Translations under genes and position numbers: made by a program
The notes under the pieces: model-generated
The model's database searches: none
Told to the model about the DNA's origin: nothing
Seen by the model: the letters and a program-made list of their open reading frames with translations, nothing else
DNA from: Irineochytrium annulatum
Taxonomy: Eukaryota > Chytridiomycota > Chytridiomycetes > Chytridiales > Chytridiaceae
NCBI GenBank assembly: GCA_027600665.1
Contig: JADGJL010000059.1
Span: forward strand, 1 to 51,120
Direction of reading: 5' to 3'
DNA: 51,120 nt
Part shown: positions 31,473-43,189 of the stretch, piece by piece
How positions within the stretch are numbered: position 1 is the stretch's first letter
Layout: each line of letters starts with the position of its first letter

Positions 31473-33573
31473 ATGGCCTTCCCCGGTGGCATGGTGAGTG
31501 GTAGGATGCCCCGTGGATTGCGAATTGGACTGGCGCTTAAACCGCATGCACGTCGCGGACTCCGAAGGCCCCGTTGCCAGTCCCTAGTACTGACTCGTGC
31601 TTTTACAGCAACCGCAAATCATTCTTCTCCGCGAGGGCACGGACACTTCACAGGGCAAAGGCCAGCTGCTGTCCAACATCAACGCATGCATCGCCGTCGC
31701 GGATACTATCCGGACTACTCTGGGACCGCGTGGGATGGACAAGCTTATTGTGGATTCTAAAGGTGGGTTTGAACCGGTTCATTTTTTGTTATGCTGAGTT
31801 TTCCTGAATTAGGCGAGGTGACTATATCCAACGACGGAGCGACAATTTTGCGGCTGCTCGATATCGTCCATCCGGCTGGGAAGGCGCTTGTGGATATCTC
31901 GAGGGCTCAGGATGCTGAGGTTGGCAGACGGTCGTGAGTTACACTTGAATCTGACAATTTGCAAGGTCGGAGATGGGACGACGAGTGTTACGCTGCTAGC
32001 TGCGGAGCTTTTGAAGGAGGTGAAGCAGTCGATCGAGGAGGGTGTCCCGCCGCAAGTCATCATAAGGGGTTTCAGGAAGGCGTCGACGCTCGCGGTGAAC
32101 AAAGTGAAGGAAATGATGGTTGCCATTGAGCGGAAGGACGCAAAGTAAAGCCGACTTGCCAAATTTCTCTCCACCGGATGGTGTCCAACTGACGACTATT
32201 AGGGAGTTCCGCGAGCTTCTTGAGAAGTGCGCAGCGACCTCGATGTCCTCGAAGCTGATTCACTCGCACAAGGAGTTTTTTACAAAGATGGTCGTCGACG
32301 CCGTCCTTCACCTCGACCAGGAGGAGTTGAACGAGAAGATGATCGGCATTAAGAAGGTGCCCGGTGGTGCGATGCAGGACTCGCTCCTTGTCGACGGCGT
32401 AGCGTTCAAGAAGACCTTCTCATACGCAGGGTTCGAGCAGCAGCCCAAATCATTCAAGTCGCCTAAGATTATTTCGCTGAATATTGAGCTTGAGTTGAAG
32501 GCGGAGAAAGACAATGCGGAGGTCCGGGTTGAGGCTGTCCAGGTTTGTACTTTTTTCTGCACGACGTTAATTTATGAGTTACGCTGAATACGTTTTGGCC
32601 GCTATAGGAGTACCAAGCGATCGTCGACGCCGAATGGCGCATCATCTACGAGAAGCTCGAGAAGATAGTCGCCACTGGGGCTAAGGTCGTTCTTTCGCGC
32701 CTCCCGATCGGCGACCTCGCGACCCAGTACTTCGCCGACCGCGACATCTTTTGCGCCGGCCGCGTGCCCATGGAAGACCTCTCGCGCGTCGTTAAAGCCG
32801 TTGGCGGCGCCGTCCAGACGTCCGTGAACGACCTTAAGCCCGAGCACCTCGGAGCGTGCGCGACATTTGAGGAGCGCCAGATTGGTGGCGAGCGGTACAA
32901 CTTATTTAAGGGTTGCCCGCAGGCGAAGACTTGCACGCTCGTACTCAGGGGTGGGGCGGAGCAGTTTATAGCGGAGGTGGAGAGGAGTTTGCATGATGCG
33001 ATCATGATTGTTAGGAGGGCGATTAAGAACAAGACGGTGGTGGCGGGTGGCGGTGCGACGGAGGTGTGTATAAGTTGGCTCCTTTTTTAGAGACTTGTCT
33101 AATCTTTGTGAAGATGGAGCTGTCAAAGTACCTGAGGGAGTACTCGAGGACTGTCGAGGGGAAGCAGCAGATGGTCATCGCGGCGTTCGCGAAGGCCCTG
33201 GAGGTCATCCCGCGCCAGCTGTGTGCGAACGCCGGGTTCGACTCGACGGACATCTTAAACAAGCTTCGGCAGAGGCACGCCCAAGGTACGATTTATCTTC
33301 ATGAAAAGCTTGTACACAAATGCTGATGTGAAATTACCAGACGGCGGCAAGTGGTTTGGCGTCGACGTTCAGAGCGAGTCTATCGCTGACAACTTTATCG
33401 AGTTCGTCTGGGAGCCTGCGCTCGTCAAGACGAACATGCTTTCGTCGGCCTCGGAGGCCGCGTGCCTCATCTTGTCTGTCGACGAGACGGTGAAGAACGT
33501 GCAGAGCGAGGCGCCGGGCCAGGGGATGGGCGGCGCGCCTATGCGCGGCCGCGGCCGCGGTGGACGTCGTTGA
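31473..33573 (+). CDS. CCT7: T-complex protein 1 subunit eta (CCT7)
   Basis: Subunit eta of the cytosolic chaperonin CCT/TRiC, which folds actin and tubulin with ATP. Start MAFPGGM is on a 21-base first exon (31473-31493), followed by [24 protein letters not shown]-site motifs are [23 protein letters not shown] and [15 protein letters not shown]. The eta-type identity comes from [59 protein letters not shown] and [19 protein letters not shown]. The C-terminus ends in RGRGRGGRR. About eight exons; the first introns are at codon boundaries and all joins keep frame. The length and domain order are normal. Confidence 0.97.
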
Positions 33574-34232
33574 TAATCTGCTTCGTGTGTGTATGTTATA
33601 GTAACTTACTGCGGTTGTTTGCCTTACTTTTTGAGAACGACGAAACATGTTGATTGATGTGCACCGATATATATCTCTTGGTATATTTAATGAGGACTGT
33701 AACCTGTATTTCTGCTTAAAATAAATCCGTAGTACTGATAGTAAAGCTATATTTTCGATTGTGAAACATTGGAGAATTTCATTTGTTCGCAACTTCACAT
33801 ACTTCCAGAGGAATCGCCCTCAACCAACGGGGCATCTGGCCTCTTATTATGCTTCCTTCGTAAATGACGGTGGACGGGACTTACAAAAACCGCTTTATTT
33901 TAATTTCGTATGTGAGTGTGTCTACGTATGTATGTTGCGTCACTTTTTGAACCCGGCACAATCCAAGGAAATTTTCCGAGTCGAGGCTCTTGTCAAAAAG
34001 CGGGAGCCGGCAACGTCCACCCGGGATGACGGCGAGATCATCATCAGACATCCGCCGCAAAGGTCTTTGCAGTTGCTACAACTGCTTACCGCGCCGCAGG
34101 CGCTCTAGCATTTTGTTGATGCCTTCCACCGACTCCGTTTGCGTCACGTTAACTTTCTGTGTTGGCATAGACGCGTTAAAATGACGGCGTGGGCCTAGTC
34201 AACAAACACGCGATCAAGCTCACCGGTGCCGC
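33574..34232. other. 3' flank of CCT7, no convincing gene
   Basis: AT-rich 3' flank with AAATAAA-like sequence near 33719. On the minus strand an ATG at 34168 opens a 30-codon frame (MPTQKVNVTQTESVEGINKM) that stops unless a very short intron is assumed; no homology is recognised. Confidence 0.3.
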
Positions 34233-34550
34233 CATGCAACGCGTCAGCGCCAGAGCACTGGCCGCGCAGGCCGGCGCGTCCACCTCCAGCGCACGCCAGC
34301 AGTTAAAGAGCGTCGAGAGCTCGGTCGCGCAAGGTGAGGCACGCCGAATTTTTGGTGGCCGGATCTTCAGCGGCTGCTTGATCTAAGCATTCAAATTAGT
34401 TCGTAACAGCGCTAATAGTACGTCGAAGAGATGTACCTTGTCTATTGTCCTCATTGACTGATCAAGCGAGGTTGAAATGGAAAATCGAGAAATTGACCCT
34501 TGACGAACTTGACAAGTTCACGTCAAAAGTAGCGTCGGGAATCTGCCGAG
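34233..34550 (+). other. Candidate small mitochondrial protein gene, structure uncertain
   Basis: An ATG at 34233 opens MQRVSARALAAQAGAST, an Arg/Ala/Ser-rich sequence that could be a mitochondrial presequence, continuing LKSVESSVAQ to a GT donor at about 34336. Joining it to an AAG acceptor near 34468 gives an in-frame helix-like segment (RLKWKIEKLTLDELDKFTSKV). That frame runs on into the first exon of the DAP3 gene in another frame. The family is not recognised, and 5' leader of DAP3 is an alternative. Confidence 0.28.
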
Positions 34551-36276
34551 ATGGCCATGCGAGCACGGTGCCTGTTCCTCCGCGCCCGGCGGCTGTTCGC
34601 GACAGCTCCTGATCCCACGGAGGGGATGAGCAAGAAGCAACAGCGGCGGCTGGTCAGTTACGCGTCAGCCTGACGCCAACCATTTGACACGCATTCACAG
34701 CGGCTGGCGGCGATGAAGAGCGACGCTCCGGAACAGGACGCTGGCCCAACTGAAGCCGCGACAAAGCAGACATTCGGCACCGTGGCATATATGGCGCCGA
34801 TGGCCGACTGGACACCAGTATGAGAACACGTCAATGGCCCTCACTCACTGATGACTTTGAAAAGGCTGTTGCGACGAAGCATAACGTAGGGAGAGTGTTC
34901 CGAATACCCACTTCACTTGACCCTGTCGCGGATCACGCCTTCGTGCGGCATTTGCGACGGTCGCTGCTGCCGCACGGGGATTTGTTGCTGCGGCAGGCCA
35001 CGCTGGACCTGATCGCGCTCGTTGACGCTGAACTGACAAAGAAGGGGTCGGAGAGGAAGATCGTGTTGGGTAGGGAAAGTTTTCTTCGCGTCTATCAGGC
35101 GAGTTTGGTGGTGCTATTGCTGATGAGGTTGGTGGTAGATGGCCCTGGTGGGATTGGCAAAAGCGCTACGCTGCTGCAGCTTGCAAGCCACTACCGTTCC
35201 TTCAACTACGGGGTCGTGTATATCCCGAATCGTGGGTTTTAGCGACGCACGGTGATTTTGACTAACGATATATTTGACAGCAACAAAATTTATCAACGCG
35301 ACGTTGCCGTACGCGGAGGGACCGAACGGAAGCTATGTGCAACCGGAGGCTGCCAAGCAGGTTTTGCAGACGATGGCGTCCCTAAACTCGGAGCTTTTTG
35401 CAAATGTAGGCTGTCTGATCCATTTCTTACTAATCGTGGTCTAAAGATATCCATCCACGGCAAGCACGAGCTTAATGGTCGGAGTATTACTGGATCCCTA
35501 ATTGATCTCGTGGACGTTGGTATCAAGTCGCCCGACGTAGCGAACGCCGTCGTTGACGGAGTGCTGAAGGAATTGATCACATACCCTGATACGAGGTATC
35601 AGCTTCGATTTGAGCGTGTCTAACCGAAGTTCGCAGACCGCCTGTCGTATTTGTCGTAGATGAGGTGAACGCGTTACTCGCAAAGACGGCGTATTGCGAT
35701 CGGAACAGTAACGTTCTCACTGCGGATAAATTTGCGCTCATGCGGTCCTTTCTACGAGTGCTCGCTCTGGAGAAGGTAGGCTTTTTCTCTGACCTCGCGG
35801 ATGGGTTAGTTAAAACGATGCTGGTTAAGCTGGATAACGGTGCTGTGATATGCGCAACGGAGCGGACGTCATCCCGGTTCCGAAGCAACTTCATCGACAA
35901 GCGCGTGCCGAACGCGGCGAAGGCCAGGCGGCCCTTTATGGACCAGTATCAGCCGCTGGACGGGGTGTCGGAGTTTGGGACGGAGGACCCGGATAGGATC
36001 GCGGTAGGCGGGGATGTTCCGTCGGCGCCTGAGCTCTCGCCCAGAGAGTTTCTCCCTTTCACTGTGCCAGCACTTACTGCGGACGAGTGTGGGGTGTTGC
36101 TGGAGCATTATTTTAACTCAAGGGTGTTTATTAGACGTGAGTCTTTGCCTTCTACTCGAGGTGCCCTTACCTGACTCCTTTTTACCTTCACAGCGGAAGT
36201 ACCTTCAGCGGTGAGATGGTGGACATTGACAGGAGGGAACGGTCGGCGACTTTTTAAAGGCGTTCAGACCATTTGA
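34551..36276 (+). CDS. Mitochondrial small ribosomal subunit protein mS29 (DAP3/RSM23)
   Basis: GTP-binding AAA-like protein of the mitochondrial 28S/37S subunit. The start at 34551 gives a basic presequence (MAMRARCLFLRARRLFATA). The P-loop is VVDGPGGIGKSATLLQLASHYR (Walker A GPGGIGKS). After an intron come NATLPYAEGPNGSYVQPEAA and SPDVANAVVDGVLKEL. Walker B is PPVVFVVDEVNALLAKTAY. Later motifs are ICATERTSSRF, FTVPALTADECGVLLEHYF and the family's terminal TLTGGNGRRLFKG block, ending at 36276. About eight exons, all joining in frame. The plus-strand gene overlaps no neighbour except a doubtful candidate upstream. Confidence 0.93.
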
Positions 36277-36495
36277 GGGGTAGTGGGGGTAGAAACGCGT
36301 TTATAGTACACGCATGAGGGAAACACAATGATGAACACAGATGCAGCAGCGTTAAATAAACTTCAATGAAACGTCGGGGATTTTTCGCTGGTCTTTGTAG
36401 TTTGTAGTCAATATAGATGGATTTACTATGAATGGGAGACAAAATTTGACAGACTTAAGCTCGGACAAAGTAGAACGAACGTCAGGACTGCCTCA
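36277..36495. promoter_or_regulatory. Short intergenic region before DNA polymerase alpha
   Basis: 219 bp between the mS29 stop and the polymerase alpha start, AT-rich and without any coding frame. It must hold the 3' end of the first gene and the promoter of the second. No MCB-type ACGCGT hexamer is seen; the nearest sequence is AACGCGT at about 36295. Confidence 0.35.
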
Positions 36496-39400
36496 ATGAA
36501 GCGCGGGGAGCGCCGAAACGCGAAGAAGGAGAAGCTCCAGCAGCTAAAAGCCATCCGAGAGAATGGCGGATCAACCCTCGAAAGCCTAGATGTAAAGCGG
36601 TGCTGGCCGAGACGACCTTTAACGTGTTGGCAGTCGACTGACGGCGAGGCTATCTATGACACAGTCACCGAAGCCGAGTATGAGAGCTACAAGCGCAAGC
36701 GAGTCGAGGACGATTTTGTCGTCGACGACGACGGGTTGGGCTACGCTGATTACGGGGAGGACGATTTCGGGGAGCAAGAGGAGTCCGAGAGTGAGGAAGA
36801 GGCGGCCGCTGGGCCGAGAAAGAAGACGAAGAAGGATGAGGGCTCGAAGAAGAAGGCTAAGCCGGAGGCTAGGATCACGAAGTTTTTCTCGAACCAGGCG
36901 CAGACTGCACCTGCGGCGAAGGCTCCTGCCAATGTATGCCTCTCAAAAAGATCCTTTTTTCCTAGCCTGACTCCAACTAGGAAGTTGCTTTTGTCAACGA
37001 AGAGGATTTGATGGCGGATATTTTCAACAACGTCGACAGCCACGTTAAGACGGAAGCTCAAAAGGTTGAGGAAACGAAACAACACTACAACAAACCTGAG
37101 CCTCCTCGTGCGAGGACTGCACTGGAGCGTCAGGCAATCTCTCGCCCTGCGGCCCAATTTACCCCTGCAAGGATTCACACACGAATAGCGTGTGAAGAGA
37201 CTTCGGTGGAGGAATATGACCACAATATGCAGTTTGATGAAGGGAACGCGAAGGATCTGCTTGATAATACCGAGCCCGTGGAGGAGCCGCGGGTGAAGGA
37301 GGAAGAGGTCGACGCCGCGGAGGCTGCAAAAGAGCGTGCGAAAGCTGCTCCGTCATACCGGAAGATACAAACGCGTGCGCCGTCCGCCTCCATGCCGTCC
37401 TTCGTGCCGAAGTTCGCCCCTGCAGCTCCTGAGAAGCCGTCGGTGCTCAACGAAACCGTGGAAAACTCGAAGAGTTGGACTGACGCTCACAATGCGTTCA
37501 TTTTTGCTGCTCCTTCGAGCGCAGTGGGGCAAACGTCGTCGCAGGGTTCTTCTCTCTCCGCCTCCAACCTTGGTGATTACTTTGAGTTGGACGGGAAACT
37601 TCATGCGTTTTGGTTTGATGCGTTCGAGAGGGACGGGAGGGTTTGCATATTTGCAAAGGTGTTAAACAAGGTGTCGGGAGTTTACGCGAGCTGCTGCATA
37701 ACAGTTCAGAATCTTACAAGGACTGTCTATGTACTACCTCGAAGTCGCCGGCTAAGAGGTACAACCCTGTTTTTTCCTTGCCGTTAAGACTGTCCAGATT
37801 CCGTTGAGATGGAGGAAATATCTATGGGCGACGTCTACGCGGAGTTCGATAGCGTTAGAAAGAAGTTCAAAATCAAAGAATTTATGTCGCGGCCCGTCAC
37901 TCGCAAATATGCATTCGAGATCCCGGGCATTCCCGTCGAGTCAGAGTACTTAAAGGTCGTCTATCCCTTTAAAGGTCGGCGCGGTTCCTTTCGTTATGGC
38001 TCGCTGAACCTCTTAGAACCCGTTCTGCCAGCGGACCTGGCTGGTGAATGTTTTAGCCACGTATTTGGTTCTACTTCGTCCGCCCTCGAAACGTTTCTGA
38101 TAAAAAGAAAATTGATGGGACCGTGCTGGATTGAAATTACAGACGCGAGGCCCAGCGAAATCAACGTGGGCACTTTCGGAACGAGCAGTACTGATTACCT
38201 AACAGACTTCGTGGGCGAGACTCGATCTCTCCACCGACAACGCAAAGCAGATACGCCCTTTGCCTGATTCTGAGTGTCCACCCGGTTCTCCGCCGTTCAC
38301 TGTTATGAGTCTCAGCTTAGAGACTGTTATGAATATGGAAAAGCGGTCTAACGAGATTGTTATTACGACTGCGCTCATATACAACGATGGTGCTCTAATG
38401 ACTTGTTACTAGTATTGATCTGAAATTAGTTTCTATTGACGGCGCCGCTACTGCTTCACCCCCGGTATCCTTTACCACTATAAGGCAACTTCCTGGCGTC
38501 CCATTCCCGTTCGGCTTCGACGATTGGCTTACGAGAGAGCGCGGCAAGGGACGCATAATAGAAAAGCAGAATAGCGAGCGAGGACTTCTAAACTATTTGA
38601 TGGGTACGACGCAAGATTAACTTTCACTTGCTAACATTAAATTAGCTCTCATCCACCGTTTAGACCCTGACATCATCGTTGGTCATAACTTTACCGGCGT
38701 TTACCTGGACGTTTTGCTGCATCGCATGAAGTCGAATAAAGTTGACCATTGGTCGAAATTGGGTCGATTGCGTAGAAACAAGTGGCCGAAGCTGCAGAAT
38801 GGCGCTGGCGGTTCTAGCGAGTCAACAATCGAGGAGCGACGCGTTTGCAGTGGAAGAATTATTTGCGATACTTTTATGGCTGCGAAGGTGAAACCAATCA
38901 TTCCGTCAAGCGATGCTAATGTGTGTCAAGGATTACTTGACGAAACTCAAAAGCTTTACACTGACGAACCTCGCAAAAACTCAGCTCAACGTTAACCGGG
39001 AGGACTTCGACCTTAACATGATTCCATCGATGTTCTGGGAGACGGGAAAGCTATCAAAGCTTATTCAGCATAGCGAGCTGGACGCCATCCTTGCGGCGCA
39101 AATCATGTTTAAGATCCAGGTTTTGCCGTTGACGAAGCAGTTGACGAACCTTTCCGGGAATCTTTGGTATGTTAAACTGTTCACCTATTTGTAACAGGGT
39201 AAGGTCCCGAACAATCATGACGGGGTCACGATCGGATCGTAACGAGTACCTCCTCCTTCACGAGTTTCACAACAAAAAGTACATCCTTCCCGATAAGCCC
39301 CAGCGCAACGCAAAATATGTGGACTTTCAACGCGACGATGATAACGGTTCGTTTGTTGAAGCGTATGTGGTTTAACGGTCGCAGATGATGCAGCGGAGGG

Positions 39401-41624
39401 TCAGAAGGCTCAGTCGGGCCGGCGGAAACCAGCGTACTCCGGCGGTCTCGTCTTAGAGCCGAAAAAGGGATTCTACGATAAATTCGTATTGATGCTAGAT
39501 TTCAACTCGCTCTACCCTTCTATCATTCAGGAGTTCAACATTTGTTTTACAACCGTAGATAGGTCCAGCCAGGTTGCGTTACTTCTACACAACTGCGTCT
39601 AACGAAAGTGACAGGAAGAGGATGCAATGCCAAGTTTGCCGCCAAGCGGAATTCCTCAAGGAATTTTGCCTCGGCTCCTTTGTTCGCTGGTGGACCGAAG
39701 GCGAGAAGTGAAGAAGTTGATGAAAGACCCGAAAATATCGGACGCCGAAAGGTCACAGGTAACCTAGCGTATATATTAAAATGCTAAGTAAATGCAAAAT
39801 AGTACGACATCCGCCAGCAGGCATTGAAGCTGACTGCGAACTCGATGTACGGCTGTCTCGGTTTCTCTCATTCGCGTTTCTATGCAAAGCCATTGGCGAT
39901 GCTTGTGACGCAAAATGGCCGTGAAGTTCTTCAAGCTACGGTCGATTTGGCCGAAAAGGAGAAGCTGGAAGTTATCTACGGCGACACGGACTCTATCATG
40001 ATACATACGAACTCCATATCCATGTCCGAAGTGTTGCGAATCGGCAACGAGTTTAAAAAGAATATCAACAAGCGGTACAGAATGCTCGAAATTGAAATTG
40101 ATGGAGTTTATACGAAAATGCTTTTGCTCAAGAAGAAAAAGTACGCGGCTCAAACTATTCTACCTTCCGGGGAGGTCGTGCTAGAGAAAAAGGGCTTGGA
40201 CATTGTTCGAAGGGATTGGTGTTCGCTTTCGCATGAAGTTTCTGAGTGAGTACATGAATCTCTAGAGTACGTTTTGTTCCTAAATAGTGAAGGTATATTT
40301 TGAAGCAAATCTTCTCGGATGTTTCGAGCGAGGATCTTACAGCGAACATTCACGAATACCTTGCGAAGGTTGGCGAAGAGGTTCGGGACGGCAAGGCAGC
40401 TATAGATAAGTTTGTCATCAATAAGGTTAGGATTGTGAAGATTATGAAGTGATAACTCACTGCTACCAACAGGGTCTTACAAAGAAACCCGAGGATTACA
40501 CCGATATAAGAAATCAGCCGCATGTTCAAGTCGCTCTTGCTTTGAAGGAAAAGGGGCACCACGTCCGCGTCGGAGACACTGTGCCATACGTGATTTGCGT
40601 TGGGGAAAGTAACGCTCTTGCTGGGAGAGCACATCATCCGGACGAACTGCGAACGCAGGATACTAAGCTTGTCATTGGTATGTAGTGAGCACGGAAATTA
40701 TTGGCGCCTAACGCGGTTCTAAGATTTCAACTACTACTTGGCGAACCAGGTGTTGCCGCCAATAGCTCGACTTCTTGCTCCGATTGAAAGTACCAATCAG
40801 GGCAGGCTTGCCGAGTGCTTAGGTCTGTATGCCGTGGTGATGTTTGCGCTCACGCTCCCGAAGGCTTGGATGGTTCCAAATTTATTCAAACGAATGTTGA
40901 ATCTTCCTTTGCCGCCGACGATCTATATACGTTGGCGTCAACTATACCCGATTCGGAGAGGTTCAAAGGCGTGGATAAGTGGTTCCCAAAATGCTCTACC
41001 TGCGGAACTAAGAACGAATTCACTGGCCTACTTAGAGTCTCGGTACATTTACAGACGTGACACAGTACCTGAAACAGTATAGGCAAATGAAGTCGCGAGC
41101 TGTCTTACTTGCCCAAATCCAAGCTGTGGGGACGCTTTGAAGGTCGGAAGTCTTCAAAATCAGCTTCGGTTTGAAATTCAGTCCCACATACGGCGCTTTC
41201 AGACGGGGATGCTGGTCTGTAATGAGAGAGTTTGTGACTTCGAAACGCGATGTATGTCAGTTTTCGGAAAGCGGTGTCTTGCCCCCGGCTGTAAAGGAAT
41301 TGCCCTATATAAGGTATTCCTGCGGGTGTTTCAAGCGTGAAGCTCATGAGTACAGTATACGGACGAAATGTTAATGACCCAGCTGAAGTATTTTTCGGCC
41401 CTCTTTGACGTGGACCGGATAAAGCGCACATATGAGAAGCATGCCCGGAATCGTAAGTTAGCGAAAAAAATTCTGGAAGTAACTTTCCTGCAGACGAAAT
41501 TGCGGTCCAATCAGATATCGTCTTTATCGGCACGCTGCCCTTGAGAGCGACTGTGGAAGCGTTTTTGTCCATCAACGCCCGCATGACGGTCAACCTCTCG
41601 CACTTGTTCAATACTGCGAAGTAG
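36496..41624 (+). CDS. POL1: DNA polymerase alpha catalytic subunit
   Basis: B-family polymerase of the primase-polymerase alpha complex, which starts Okazaki fragments. The N-terminus ([39 protein letters not shown]) matches the Pol alpha N-terminal domain including its VDDDG motif. Then follow [36 protein letters not shown] and GPCWIEI. The exonuclease-like domain has [21 protein letters not shown]. Polymerase motif A is [20 protein letters not shown], motif [24 protein letters not shown] and motif [10 protein letters not shown], all intact; [11 protein letters not shown] and GDTVPYVIC follow. The C-terminal zinc modules show [17 protein letters not shown] and CAPGC-type cysteines, ending [10 protein letters not shown] at 41624. 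About 20 exons. It converges on FIS1, with 127 bp between stops. Confidence 0.95.
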
Positions 41625-41751
41625 CGCTCTCACTCTCCATCGACTGACTCCTGCTCATAGACTCCTCTGTACAAACATAATAATGCCGTGTATTCATATC
41701 GCGTAAACCCGAATATTTCATAGTACGATAAAAATATATTTATGAGGTAGT

Positions 41752-42454
41752 TCACGTGCTCTTGCGAATAAGGCCAGCCACCAAAACTCCCACCGTCGCA
41801 ACCGCCGCACCCACGATCGCCATCCCAACTAGACCCTCTAATATAAAGTGCGTGAGTAGGCTGTCGACATTCTGGAGTGCAACGAATCCGAGACGCACCT
41901 GATCGAACTTTCTCATCGATCATCTTTCTCAGCTGCAGCGCTTGCGAATTCCTCGGCTCCATCTGAAGAAGGTGCTCGTTGAATTTCCTCGCTTCGCGGT
42001 AATTGCCCAGCTTGAAGTCGCCCAACGACAGATAGTACAGGCACTCCCGCCGACGGGTCGGGTTCTCCCTGTAAATTTCTAGACCACGCAACAGTGAGAA
42101 GGAAGGAGCCGGCGCAGTGGCGAATGCGAATGCGAAGCGAAGGGCAACAACGACGACGTACCATTCAGTAAGACGATGCCGAGCTCCTGATCTGCCTTCG
42201 TGTTGCTCCTGACGAGGCCCCATGCGTAGTCGAACTTGGTCTGGGGTCGCACGGAGCCAGCCTCCTTCTCCTTCGCGTACGCGCTCGCCAACACCTGCAA
42301 ACCATCGCCTCGGATCAGCTCGAATCCACCACTTCGTGCAATCACAACGACAAAGGCCAGCGCGCTGTGCGCAAGAGTGTGAAGATGATAAACTTACGTC
42401 AAGCTCCTGCTTGGGGATGGGGAGCGAGGCCTCGGTGACGAAGGGGAGCTCCAT
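41752..42454 (-). CDS. FIS1: Mitochondrial fission 1 protein FIS1
   Basis: Tail-anchored outer-membrane adaptor for the fission dynamin. Start [19 protein letters not shown] at 42454; an intron follows. Exon 2 has [24 protein letters not shown], the first TPR-like helices, and exon 3 has [25 protein letters not shown] and [21 protein letters not shown], the canonical FIS1 core. The last intron (GTGCGTCTC...ATTAG) joins KVRS to [28 protein letters not shown], the single C-terminal membrane span with a short basic tail, stop at 41752. About 150 residues, the normal length. A longer open frame over the same place is only read-through of the introns. Confidence 0.96.
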
Positions 42455-43189
42455 GATTGATTGATGATGAATGAGTCCACTCTTTTTTTTGACGACCAAC
42501 GTGGCATGCAAAAGGATCCGAGTTGAGGGTAAGGCTTCGCGTATAAACCTGGTTCCGCGCTCCATTTCAACCAACGGGTTGACGTTGTCTCGCCGAAAGA
42601 ACGAAGTCATGACACGTATTCTATATATTGTTGTTGGAAGTTGGAAGTACCCTCTACGGCTGGCATTTCTGTCGATGCTTTCTTGCCGACGGCGCGTCAA
42701 CGCGATACGAAGAGCGGAATGGCGAGGCGTCCCTCACGACACCACGATGCAGAAGCGTGGGAAGCGTGGGACTTCCACTGCGAGCGTCCGATGGCGGTCT
42801 AATCGCATATCGCGGAGTTTGATTTTGCTGTGGAGGAAGTGGTTGTCGCCGTCGCGCTTATCCTTACTGTCTGCGGGACCTGGGATAAGACCATGTCCCT
42901 TCCTTAATCCTTCACCTTGCCCTTTATACGACTCTGCGAGTCATCCACCCAGTTTCCAGGATCGCGACTGCTGCATAGCCGCGAGTCATTCATCATTCAT
43001 TGGAAGCGCAAGCTGTCAATTTGCGGCGGAAACCAAAGCCTCGTTTATCATTCTCATCAGCGGGGAGAGGAAGCCTTGACTGAAACAGGTTCCTCCTCCA
43101 AGTTAACTTGCCCGCGCTTCATCGCTCACGTCCTCATCGCGGCACACCAAATCTTGGATCTACCAAATCCAATTCAAACAACTGCCTCA
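42455..43189. promoter_or_regulatory. 735 bp divergent region, FIS1 and neutral trehalase
   Basis: No recognised gene; the 202-codon plus frame inside it has no domain and covers the likely trehalase promoter. Sequence of note: CTTTATAC at about 42920 as a weak TATA candidate, and two copies of GCGAGTCAT (about 42936-42944 and 42980-42988), containing the GAGTCA half of a bZIP (TGACTC) site. Binding is inference only. Confidence 0.3.

Noticed and set aside
41630..42700. A 356-codon minus-strand open frame
   Set aside because: It is read-through of FIS1 introns and its 5' flank. The FIS1 exons inside it use two frames joined by GT-AG introns and give the normal protein length.
42471..43079. 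A 202-codon plus-strand frame upstream of trehalase
   Set aside because: Arg/Ser-rich with no domain; it covers the divergent FIS1/trehalase promoter.
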